Source: Cloacibacterium caeni
GTDB taxonomy: Bacteria; Bacteroidota; Bacteroidia; Flavobacteriales; Weeksellaceae
Direction: 5' to 3'
NCBI RefSeq assembly: GCF_907163105.1
Contig: NZ_OU015321.1
Location: 496,001-560,000 of the forward strand
DNA: 64,000 nucleotides
In this document: piece after piece, positions 56,048 to 63,372 of the stretch
Layout of the letters: the number at the start of each line of letters is the position of its first letter
Position numbering within the stretch: position 1 is the first letter of the stretch
Translations under genes and position numbers: made by a program
Notes under the pieces: model-generated
Told to the model about the DNA's origin: nothing
The model's input: only the letters and a program-made list of their open reading frames with translations
The model's database searches: none

Positions 56048-57403
56048 TTATTTTTTTCTGAAGTGATAGGAGATTCCTAGTCCAAATCGTAAAGCTCTGT
56101 CGTTTAAGTCTCCATTTATTTTAGTATCCCAATCATCATCAAAACCTAAATCATATTGTGACTGTAATCTTATAGAGAAATCTTTTAAGAAATATTCAAA
56201 ACCTCCACCTAATTGATACTTAAATTTCATTGGTTCTCTATTAACTATAAAACCTCCTCCTGCAAAAAGAAATGGTGAGAATTTATTGGCAGGAAGCATT
56301 AGATATTCTAAATTTAGGTCAGTAGCTTGATATCTGCGTCTTAGGATTTCTTTGTTTTCCAAGGTTATAAAAGCAGAAGAAAGATTTATGTTCCAAAATC
56401 TATTAAAATTATATCTTATGCCAAATCGTAGACCGGGAGTAGTAGTGGGCGATTCGTAATCTCCTTGAAGAGTATTTGCTTCTACCATTCCAATGATAGA
56501 GTAGTGTTTTCCTTTTACATCATAATATTTAGCTTTGTTTGCTAAAAAATCCACTTGTTTTTGTTCTTCTTTAATTGCGTTTATTGCAGCATCTGTTTCT
56601 TTTATGGAATTAGGGTCTGGCTCCCATATTTTGTCTTGAATTCCTTCGATGATGAGTGCTTGTACTGCTTTTTCAATAGCTTCTTTTACTGCAATTTGTA
56701 CGGGTTCGTTTTGGGTGATTCCTACTTCTGATTCTAGAAGTTTCTCTGTGTCTACGTATTTAAAAATACTTCCGTTTAAAGTGGTAGAGAGTATAGTTTT
56801 ATCTACATACACAGATTTTAAAACTTTTCCATTCATGGTAGAAACCGCTCTTAGGTAAACAGATATTCTATCTTGTCTGTATTGTGTAGAGGCGCCTATC
56901 CCAAAGTATCTAGCGCCTAATCCTCCAGTTAAAACATTGGTGTCATAAGAAATTACTCCGCCCTCTAACAAAACACCCGCAAAGAGTAATGGAGGCAACT
57001 GTTGGTTGCTATTGTTTTTATTATTTTGGCTATACTCTTGTTTTGTAGTTCTTATGATTTGTCTTTCGTTTAATAAATTGGCTACATTTTCTCTTTCTAT
57101 AGGGATAAACCAATTACTGTCTTCTAGAACTTTTATAAGAATAGAAGTTATTCCCTGCGGAATTGCTGTACTAAAACTGCTGCCGTTTTCTGTAGGTTTG
57201 TATTGGCCAGTTTGGTCTCTGAATTTATAAACTCCTACTACAATTTTTTCTTTTGGAGGTGGTAATTTTTTAATTGGAAATTGCAGATTAGTTTTTTCTC
57301 CTAGCTTTGGATCAGATTTACCATCGGGTATTTTAAGTAAAGTGGCACAACTTGTAATAAAAGCTGTGGCAATTAAAAATAAAAATTGATGTGTCCATTT
57401 CAT
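56048..57403 (-). CDS. csgG: Curli production outer-membrane pore lipoprotein CsgG, extended C-terminus
   Basis: Secretion channel for curli subunits. ATG at 57403 (MKWTHQFLFLIATAFITSCATLL) with lipobox TSC. The CsgG core covers about 45-260: KIVVGVYKFRDQTGQYKP, STAIPQGITSILIKVLEDSNWFIPIERENVANLLNERQIIR, LLFAGVLLEGGVISYDTNVLTGGLGARYFGIGASTQYRQDRISVYLRAVST and an AVKEAIEKAVQALI helix. The roughly 150 residues after that (NINLSSAFITLENKE ... LGISYHFRKK) look like a second small outer-membrane beta barrel ending in a charged tail. E. coli CsgG has 277 residues; Bacteroidota versions carry this addition. One base separates it from csgF. Confidence 0.92.
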   Translation of the reverse strand: MKWTHQFLFLIATAFITSCATLLKIPDGKSDPKLGEKTNLQFPIKKLPPPKEKIVVGVYKFRDQTGQYKPTENGSSFSTAIPQGITSILIKVLEDSNWFIPIERENVANLLNERQIIRTTKQEYSQNNKNNSNQQLPPLLFAGVLLEGGVISYDTNVLTGGLGARYFGIGASTQYRQDRISVYLRAVSTMNGKVLKSVYVDKTILSTTLNGSIFKYVDTEKLLESEVGITQNEPVQIAVKEAIEKAVQALIIEGIQDKIWEPDPNSIKETDAAINAIKEEQKQVDFLANKAKYYDVKGKHYSIIGMVEANTLQGDYESPTTTPGLRFGIRYNFNRFWNINLSSAFITLENKEILRRRYQATDLNLEYLMLPANKFSPFLFAGGGFIVNREPMKFKYQLGGGFEYFLKDFSIRLQSQYDLGFDDDWDTKINGDLNDRALRFGLGISYHFRKK

Positions 57404-57404
57404 A

Positions 57405-57809
57405 TTATTGAGGTATAAAGATTTGTGATTGTTCACCAGTGGTTGTATTTAGAATATTAATGTACAAACCACCAGAACCATTGGTAATCTCAATATAAAG
57501 TGAACCGAAATTGTAAACGCCAGGTTTTAAATCTCCTGTGCCAAATTGTTCTTGGAAAATTTTTTGAGATAATTGGCTTAATAATTGACGGTTAAGAGAC
57601 TCTGTAAAATTATCTAAACTATTGATATTAAAATCACGTAAAGCGTTATCATTATTATCAAACTGATTTTGAGCATTAGCAGAACTTAGTAACATTTGAT
57701 AGTTAAATGTTTCTCCTCCGAAATTAGGGTTTAAAGGTTTATAGACAAACTGTTGAGCATTATTTTCGGCAAATGCTAAAAGAAAACATAAGGCGATAAT
57801 TTTTTTCAT
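57405..57809 (-). CDS. csgF: Curli assembly protein CsgF
   Basis: Small exported protein of 134 residues that caps the CsgG pore and guides nucleation at the surface. Signal peptide MKKIIALCFLLAFAENNAQ. The mature N-terminus QFVYKPLNPNFGGETFNYQMLLSSANAQN is the strongly conserved CsgF segment that inserts in the pore (compare FGGNPxNG in E. coli). The C-terminus (GDLKPGVYNFGSLYIEITNGSGGLYINILNTTTGEQSQIFIPQ) also fits. It lies directly before csgG. Confidence 0.92.
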   Translation of the reverse strand: MKKIIALCFLLAFAENNAQQFVYKPLNPNFGGETFNYQMLLSSANAQNQFDNNDNALRDFNINSLDNFTESLNRQLLSQLSQKIFQEQFGTGDLKPGVYNFGSLYIEITNGSGGLYINILNTTTGEQSQIFIPQ

Positions 57810-57821
57810 TTTGTTTAATTT

Positions 57822-58037
57822 TTAGTAGGAAAATTCTTTTTTGAAATTTTGATCATTGGCAAAAAGCTCATCAAGTATATTGATTGTAAAATTTACTTGA
57901 TTCTCTAAAAACTCTTCAGATGGATTTACCAAAAATTGATTGATTAATCTATCTTCTACAAAAATTTGAATTTGGGTATTTCTTGCAAAAGTTGGCAGCT
58001 CTATAATGGAGATTGTCTTATTGTATTTTTTATTCAT
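57822..58037 (-). CDS. csgE: CsgE-type curli assembly domain, 5' part out of frame
   Basis: From the ATG at 58037 this encodes 71 residues (SIIELPTFARNTQIQIFVEDRLINQFLVNPSEEFLENQ) that match the C-terminal half of CsgE, the periplasmic adaptor that feeds subunits to CsgG. The same frame continues upstream without stop to about 58163 and reads LELDSSDPKIFLQNLTIDETK and RAGKDFYDNFYIKINQ, which is the missing N-terminal half (CsgE proteins begin with a TxxKxGxDFY-like block). There is no start codon there. The upstream gene ends in another frame at the 10-base T run at 58154-58163, so csgE is probably the second half of a longer gene beginning at 58537. Confidence 0.75.
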   Translation of the reverse strand: MNKKYNKTISIIELPTFARNTQIQIFVEDRLINQFLVNPSEEFLENQVNFTINILDELFANDQNFKKEFSY

Positions 58038-58147
58038 TTGATTAATTTTTATGTAGAAATTATCATAAAAATCTTTTCCCGCTCTTGTTTTAGTTTCGTC
58101 TATTGTAAGATTTTGTAAAAATATTTTCGGGTCGCTGCTATCGAGTT

Positions 58148-58537
58148 CTAAAGTTTTTTTTTTACATTAAACATTAGGCTGTCTTTGCTAATTAAAGCTT
58201 TGCTGTTTTCATCTTTTAGGTAAAGATAGCATTTCAGTTCATCACTGGGATCAATATTGATGGTTGTTTCAGATAGTTTTTTTGTGCTTTTAGGGGGGAT
58301 AGAGAATTTTCCGCTTTGTTTGTTAGATGAAATATTCCCTTGTTTATTTTTTCTAATACCAATAAATAAATATTCTAACTCTTTATGGAGTTCAGAATTA
58401 TTGATGGCTACATTTTCTATTTTGATGAAATTATTTATTTCTTCATGATTTATTTTTGCTTCTATATTTTCTTGAGCAGATATTTTTTGAAATAAAATCA
58501 TATTAATGAATATGTAAAATAAAATTAACCTTTTCAT
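58148..58537 (-). CDS. CsgH-like secreted protein, probably N-terminal half of a CsgH-CsgE fusion
   Basis: The 129-residue frame starts with a signal peptide (MKRLILFYIFINMILFQKISAQ). It continues as an immunoglobulin-like beta sandwich: YLFIGIRKNKQGNISSNKQSGKFSIPPKSTKKLSETTINIDPSDELKCYLYLKDEN. This resembles CsgC/CsgH, the periplasmic chaperones that stop curli subunits from forming amyloid inside the cell; the link is by pattern, not by search. It ends MFNVKKKL in a 10-base A run. With 8 or 11 bases in this run, the frame would continue directly into the CsgE sequence downstream. Confidence 0.7.
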   Translation of the reverse strand: MKRLILFYIFINMILFQKISAQENIEAKINHEEINNFIKIENVAINNSELHKELEYLFIGIRKNKQGNISSNKQSGKFSIPPKSTKKLSETTINIDPSDELKCYLYLKDENSKALISKDSLMFNVKKKL

Positions 58538-58548
58538 AAGTTTAATTT

Positions 58549-58965
58549 TTAGAAGTTTCTTATGAAAATCATTTTATTATTTCCAAAGGTTTTAATGATC
58601 ATACCATCAGAAATACTGTTTCTTCCTAGAATATCTAAGTAGTTCCCGTTACCTTGAGTGGTAACGTTTAGCTCGAAATTATTTTTTTGTGGGTAAAATT
58701 CTTGATAAATTAAAGTGTTATAGTCTCCAATTTGCGTAGAATTTAATTTGTTATCAGGGTATAAAGTTACATCTACAATGTTTTTATCACCAATTTGTAA
58801 GATTTTACTCACAATATTAGGTTCACTAATAGTGTTTTTACTGTCTAAATTTTCAGATTGTAATAATGAAAGTAGTTTAGCACTATCCATATTGTCAAAA
58901 TTTAGATTTTGAGCGGGAACAGATAATGCAAATATTAGGATGAAAGCTAAAATTATAATTTTCAT
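58549..58965 (-). CDS. CsgB-like minor curlin / nucleator
   Basis: A 138-residue exported protein (signal peptide MKIIILAFILIFALSVPAQ) with a few curlin-type strands: ILQIGDKNIVDVTLYPDNKLNSTQIGDYNTLIYQEFYP, NVTTQGNGNYLDILGRNSI. The repeats are fewer and less regular than in the major subunit at 59078. A small curlin between the major subunit and the assembly genes fits a nucleator (CsgB) that starts polymerisation at the cell surface. This is inference from size, order and repeat form. Confidence 0.7.
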   Translation of the reverse strand: MKIIILAFILIFALSVPAQNLNFDNMDSAKLLSLLQSENLDSKNTISEPNIVSKILQIGDKNIVDVTLYPDNKLNSTQIGDYNTLIYQEFYPQKNNFELNVTTQGNGNYLDILGRNSISDGMIIKTFGNNKMIFIRNF

Positions 58966-59030
58966 GGTTTGTGTTTTTGTTTAATGTAAATATAATAAAA
59001 AATATAATATAAATATCTATTTTAAATAAA

Positions 59031-59056
59031 ATATGAGAGACTTTAGTCTCTCATAT
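59031..59056 (-). terminator. Hairpin between the major and minor curlin genes
   Basis: ATATGAGAGACT-TT-AGTCTCTCATAT is a perfect 12-bp stem, followed on the minus strand by TTTATTT. It probably ends most csgA transcripts and lets some read through into the rest of the block, or protects the csgA 3' end. Confidence 0.75.
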
Positions 59057-59077
59057 TCAATTATAAATGTGCTAAAT

Positions 59078-60028
59078 TTAGTTTGATTGATTAATAAACA
59101 TAGCATTAGAATTGCCAATTTGTGTTCCAAGATGATAGTGGAATCCACCTGTTTGATTTACTACAGAAAGATTATCATTACCAGTTTGGATATCTTTTGC
59201 ATAATTTCCAAAACCAAGCTGAGTTTGGAATGCCATATTATCATCCCCAGTTTGTCTTACTCTAGCTTCATTATTGTCTCCATATTGTAGCTGTAAACTA
59301 TAGTTTCCATCACCTACTTGTTTTGATCTAGCAAAATTAGCATTACCGTATTGCCCTTGTCCAGCGTAATTATTTGAACCATCTTGTACTACTCTGGCAA
59401 CGTTATCATTGCCCATTTGTTGTTGTTGAGACATGTTGTTGGTTCCTGTTTGTTTGCTTCTAGCGTTATTGTCATCTCCGTATTGCCATTGTTCGGCAGA
59501 GTTAGATAATCCAACTTGTAATGTCACAGCTTTGTTTCTATTTCCCCATTGGTCTTGCATATTGTAATTTGCAGTTCCCCATTGGTTGGTAGAAGCAGAG
59601 TTTCTATTTCCTGTTTGGTATTGTTCACTAGAATTTGCCAAACCTACTTGGTCTACTTCTGCAGAATTTCTGTTACCTTGTTGAATGATTAAACTTTCAT
59701 TAAACCAGCCATATTGGTCTACATTTACAGAATTTCTATTTCCAATTGAGTATGATTGATTGCTGTTCATGAGCCCCACTTGAGAAATAATAGCGTCGTT
59801 TTTATTTCCCCACTGAAGCGTATAATTAGAATTTAATGCTCCATTTTGACCAACAGCGGCTGTGTTTTCATCTCCGTATTGATCTAGTACATTGCCATTT
59901 AAAAGGCCCACTTGATTTACTGTAGCTAAATTAAGATTTCCTACTTGAGTGGTTACATCAGAATTTGCTTGTGCGAATAAAGTTGCAGAAGCAACAAGTG
60001 CAAAAGCACTTAAAATAATTTTTTTCAT
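59078..60028 (-). CDS. csgA: Major curlin subunit, CsgA-like amyloid repeat protein
   Basis: Fibre-forming secreted protein of 316 residues with signal peptide MKKIILSAFALVASATLFAQ. After it, about 13 repeats of 22 residues run to the C-terminus, each of the form QxGxxNxxxxxQxGxxNxAxxx (for example NQVGLLNGNVLDQYGDENTA, KQVGDGNYSLQLQYGDNNEA). The regularly placed Gln, Asn and Gly residues are those that stack in the curli beta solenoid. E. coli CsgA has five repeats, so this fibre subunit is much longer. It is the first gene of the block, with a TACATTTG -7 box at 60054-60061 (minus) and its own terminator. Confidence 0.93.
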   Translation of the reverse strand: MKKIILSAFALVASATLFAQANSDVTTQVGNLNLATVNQVGLLNGNVLDQYGDENTAAVGQNGALNSNYTLQWGNKNDAIISQVGLMNSNQSYSIGNRNSVNVDQYGWFNESLIIQQGNRNSAEVDQVGLANSSEQYQTGNRNSASTNQWGTANYNMQDQWGNRNKAVTLQVGLSNSAEQWQYGDDNNARSKQTGTNNMSQQQQMGNDNVARVVQDGSNNYAGQGQYGNANFARSKQVGDGNYSLQLQYGDNNEARVRQTGDDNMAFQTQLGFGNYAKDIQTGNDNLSVVNQTGGFHYHLGTQIGNSNAMFINQSN

Positions 60029-60053
60029 GATTAAATATTTTTGGTTAGCGATA

Positions 60054-60061
60054 CAAATGTA
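60054..60061 (-). promoter_or_regulatory. -7 element (TACATTTG) of the curlin gene
   Basis: On the minus strand TACATTTG matches TAnnTTTG, 25 bases before the csgA ATG at 60028. Confidence 0.55.
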
Positions 60062-60107
60062 TACATGATAAAAATCATTTTTTTCATCAAAAATTGTTAT
60101 TTTAATA

Positions 60108-60129
60108 ATATCACTGTTTTCAGTGATAT
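60108..60129. promoter_or_regulatory. Perfect palindrome upstream of csgA, candidate operator
   Basis: ATATCACTG-TTTT-CAGTGATAT, a 9-bp perfect inverted repeat about 47 bases upstream of the csgA -7 box. There is no T run that would mark a terminator on either strand. It could bind a dimeric regulator. Confidence 0.4.
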
Positions 60130-60210
60130 GTACTTTGACTTTAATTATAGTTAATTAGGATTCATACTTTTTTGTGATTGATTTTATCTAAAACGATATA
60201 GATAAAAACC

Positions 60211-60240
60211 AGGAAACTTTTTTTTGTTTTAAAGTTTCCT
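60211..60240. promoter_or_regulatory. Perfect 10-bp inverted repeat just upstream of the tetR -7 box
   Basis: AGGAAACTTT / AAAGTTTCCT with a 10-base T-rich spacer, ending 4 bases before TATATTTG (60245-60252). The position overlaps where the -33 region would be, as expected for a TetR-type operator. Confidence 0.45.
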
Positions 60241-60261
60241 TTTGTATATTTGCACCCAATT

Positions 60262-60879
60262 ATGGATGATAAAAAATGTTTTTTAGAAAAATTGTTTGAG
60301 TTGTTTCATATATATGGCGTGAAAACATTAACAATGGACGATATTGCAAAAGAGTTTTCTATCTCTAAGAAAACTTTGTATCAGAAATATAGCCATAAAG
60401 AAGATTTAATTTGTGATGTTTTAGATTTTATGTCAAAAGAAGGACTTGATGAGGTCGATAGAATAAGACAAGAATACAGATGTCCTATTGAATCTCTTCT
60501 TGTTTCTGGTGCTAGAATGGATGAAATAACTTGTAAAGAAAAGAATATATTCGATATACAATTATTAAAGTATTATCCAGATATTTTTCATTCTCACCAA
60601 GTTTCTATTTCTGTAAGGATTATTAAAATTTTAAAAGAAGATTATAAAAAAGGTGTTGAAATTGGTTATTTCAGGGAGGATGTTTCAATAGATTTATACA
60701 TTAAATTTTTAATTACCTTATTTTTTTCAGCAGATGTTTCTCCTCTTTTTACAGGAGAGACAGATAAGAAAAGTCTTTCTGTAGCTATGAAATTATTATA
60801 CTTAGATGCAATAGTTACGGATGAAGGCAAACAAAGACTAAATGAATTAAAAGAAAAATATCAATACAGTAATATTTAA
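60262..60879 (+). CDS. TetR family transcription regulator
   Basis: A 205-residue repressor-type regulator from the ATG at 60262 (MDDKKCFLEKLFELFHIYG). The N-terminal helix-turn-helix is clear (KTLTMDDIAKEFSISKKTLYQKYSHKEDLICDVLDFM, residues 20-56); the remaining helices form the ligand-binding and dimer domain. It lies 98 bases before the efflux genes in the same direction, so it most likely controls them and itself. Inducers cannot be told. The upstream frame to 60250 uses a TTG within the -7 box and is rejected. Confidence 0.92.
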   Translation: MDDKKCFLEKLFELFHIYGVKTLTMDDIAKEFSISKKTLYQKYSHKEDLICDVLDFMSKEGLDEVDRIRQEYRCPIESLLVSGARMDEITCKEKNIFDIQLLKYYPDIFHSHQVSISVRIIKILKEDYKKGVEIGYFREDVSIDLYIKFLITLFFSADVSPLFTGETDKKSLSVAMKLLYLDAIVTDEGKQRLNELKEKYQYSNI

Positions 60880-60977
60880 ATAATGAAGCTAGAGATTTAT
60901 TAAAGGAGATTTTCGGAATCTTATAAAAAATTAAAGTAAAAATTGTAAACAAACGTCTAAAAAATTAAAAATAAATT

Positions 60978-62303
60978 ATGACATTTAAAATGATAAAGTG
61001 GAAAAGATTAGCTTTAGGTATTTTTTCTGTTTCAAGTACTTTAGCGTACTCTCAGCAGACGGTTACCTTAAAACAAGCTATAGAATTTGCTTTGCAAAAT
61101 AAAGCAGATGCTCTAAAAGCTAGGCTAGATATTACCAATGCAGATGCAAAAATTCTAGAAGCAAAAGCTGGCGCATTACCAAAAGTAACTGGGAATGCTA
61201 ATATTACATATAATCCGATTATTCAGGAGGTTTCTCTTGCTGGGCAAACTTTCAAAATGGGACAGCCTTGGGTTGCTGTTGCGGGAGTTCAGTTACAACA
61301 AGCACTTTTTAATCAACAGGTTTTTATTGGTTTAAAAGCGGCGAAATCTACCAAAGAATTTTATCAATTGAATGCAAATCTTACCGAAGAGCAAATTATT
61401 GAGAGGGTTTCTAATGCATATTTTCAGGTTTTTACAGCTCAAGAGCAGAAAAATACTTTAGAAAGCAGCTATAGCAGTACAGAGAAAGTAAGAAATGTAA
61501 TTAAGAGTTTGTATGATAACGGTTTATCAAAAAAAATAGATTTAGATAGAACTAATGTTAACCTTACCAACATAGAAACTAACATAAAACAAAGTAATAA
61601 TGGCATTACACAAGCCGAAAATGCTTTGAAATTCTACATGGGAATGCCTATTGAAACCAAAATACAACTGGTGCAAGGAGATATGGCTGTAACTCCACAT
61701 CTTTTAGACGAAACTGTAAATACTGACGAAAGAACAGAAGTAAAGGTTTTGCTAAAAAATAAAGAACTTCTTGAATATCAGAAAAAAGCAACTATAGCAA
61801 ATTATTATCCTACAGTTAATCTAACGGCTAACTATAATTGGCAAGGATTAGGAGAGAAGTTTCCTTTAACTAATGGAAGTTCAAAAGGGGTAATGTGGTC
61901 AGATTATTCTGCAATAGGATTGGGTATTAATATTCCTATTTTTAATGGATTTGCTACAAAAGCAAAAGTTCAGCAAAATCAAATTGAAATTGATAAACTC
62001 GAAATTGATATTAAAGATACCAAACTTGGACTAGACCAAGCTTATCAAAACGCAAAAGCTCAGATTGAAAATAGCCTTGCAACTTTAGAAAGCCAAAAAG
62101 CGAATGTGAAATTGGCAGAAGATGTTTTAGCAAATACAAAAAGCAATTATCAATACGGTTTGGCAACACTTACAGATTTATTAGACGCCGAAAATTCTTT
62201 AGTACAAGCTAAAAATAACTACACAACAGCGATTTTAGATTATAAAATTGCCGAAGTACAATACTACAAATCAAAAGGAGAACTTAAAAATTATTTAAAA
62301 TAA
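60978..62303 (+). CDS. TolC family outer-membrane efflux protein
   Basis: Outer-membrane channel of a tripartite pump, 441 residues with signal peptide (MIKWKRLALGIFSVSSTLAYSQQ after a short MTFK start). The two repeated outer-membrane factor halves can be seen: TVTLKQAIEFALQNKADALKARLDITNADAKILEAKAGALPKV and later TVNLTANYNWQGLGEKFPLTNG. Long coiled helices lie near 170-230 and 330-420 (LATLTDLLDAENSLVQAKNNYTTAILDY), and this last block is the family's typical end. It is followed by the adaptor gene after 6 bases. Confidence 0.93.
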   Translation: MTFKMIKWKRLALGIFSVSSTLAYSQQTVTLKQAIEFALQNKADALKARLDITNADAKILEAKAGALPKVTGNANITYNPIIQEVSLAGQTFKMGQPWVAVAGVQLQQALFNQQVFIGLKAAKSTKEFYQLNANLTEEQIIERVSNAYFQVFTAQEQKNTLESSYSSTEKVRNVIKSLYDNGLSKKIDLDRTNVNLTNIETNIKQSNNGITQAENALKFYMGMPIETKIQLVQGDMAVTPHLLDETVNTDERTEVKVLLKNKELLEYQKKATIANYYPTVNLTANYNWQGLGEKFPLTNGSSKGVMWSDYSAIGLGINIPIFNGFATKAKVQQNQIEIDKLEIDIKDTKLGLDQAYQNAKAQIENSLATLESQKANVKLAEDVLANTKSNYQYGLATLTDLLDAENSLVQAKNNYTTAILDYKIAEVQYYKSKGELKNYLK

Positions 62304-62309
62304 ACTATA

Positions 62310-63371
62310 ATGAAAAAAACTTTAATATATATTGTTATTGCAGCGGTTTTGGTAGGATTGGCTGCTTATAAAATCTCAAGTAATAAGAGTAAACAAGAGG
62401 CGGAAGTAGCGGAAGTAGCAAAAGAAGTTGATAAAATTAACGTAAATGTTGTTACCGTTCAATACGAAAGCATTAATACAGATTATACAGCAAACGGAAC
62501 TTTTCTTCCAAAACAAGAAATGAATCAATCTTCTGAAATTTCTGGTAGAATTGTAAGTGTTTTGGTAAAAGAAGGTACTAGAGTAGGTGCTGGTCAAACT
62601 TTGGCAACCATCAAAAGAGATGCAATAGATGTAGATGTTTCTCAGGCTCAGAACAACTTGCAAAACGCTATTATAGACAATCAACGTTACGAAAATGCCT
62701 ATAAAACTGGAGGCGTTACTAAGCAGCAATTAGATAACTCAAGATTGCAACTTAAAAATGCTCAGGCTGCTGTAAGAGCTCAAAGCGTTAGAATTAGTGA
62801 TACCAGCATCCGCGCAGGAATTAGTGGAACTATTAATAAAAAAATGGTAGAACCAGGAACTGTGGTTTCTCCAGGAACTCCAATGTTCGAGATTGTAAAT
62901 ATCAACAGTTTGAAACTTTCTGTTTTAGTAGATGAAAGTCAGGTTGGGAAAATTCAATTAGGACAACAAGTTGCTATTAATGTAAATGTTTTGCCAGAAG
63001 ATTCTTTCAGTGGTAGAATTACATTTATTGCGCCTAAAAGTGATGCTTCACTGAATTTCCCTGTAGAAATTGAAGTTCAAAACAGAGGAAACTTAAAAGC
63101 TGGGATGTATGCTACTGCAATTTTCCAAACGAATAATGGTGCTGAAACTCAAAATATGTTAACTGTACCAGCTACAGCATTCGTAAACGGAGTAAGTTCT
63201 GGGCAAATTTTTGTAGCTCAAAACGGAGTTGCTAAATTGATTAAAGTTACACCTGGAAAAGTGTATGGCGATAAAGTTCAAATCTTAAATGGTCTTAAAA
63301 ATGGAGACCAAGTGATTACCAGTGGACAAATTAACCTAGATAATGGTTCTAAAATTAATATCATAAAGTAG
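62310..63371 (+). CDS. HlyD family RND efflux periplasmic adaptor
   Basis: Membrane fusion protein of 353 residues, anchored by an N-terminal helix (MKKTLIYIVIAAVLVGLAAYKI). It shows a lipoyl/barrel-sandwich half (NQSSEISGRIVSVLVKEGTRVGAGQTLATI near 73), a short coiled-coil hairpin near 110-155 (ENAYKTGGVTKQQLDNSRLQLKNAQAAV), the second lipoyl half (IRAGISGTINKKMVEPGTVVSPGTPMFEI near 170), and a beta barrel and membrane-proximal domain. It connects the TolC channel and the RND pump. The stop codon is one base before the permease start. Confidence 0.94.
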   Translation: MKKTLIYIVIAAVLVGLAAYKISSNKSKQEAEVAEVAKEVDKINVNVVTVQYESINTDYTANGTFLPKQEMNQSSEISGRIVSVLVKEGTRVGAGQTLATIKRDAIDVDVSQAQNNLQNAIIDNQRYENAYKTGGVTKQQLDNSRLQLKNAQAAVRAQSVRISDTSIRAGISGTINKKMVEPGTVVSPGTPMFEIVNINSLKLSVLVDESQVGKIQLGQQVAINVNVLPEDSFSGRITFIAPKSDASLNFPVEIEVQNRGNLKAGMYATAIFQTNNGAETQNMLTVPATAFVNGVSSGQIFVAQNGVAKLIKVTPGKVYGDKVQILNGLKNGDQVITSGQINLDNGSKINIIK

Positions 63372-63372
63372 T

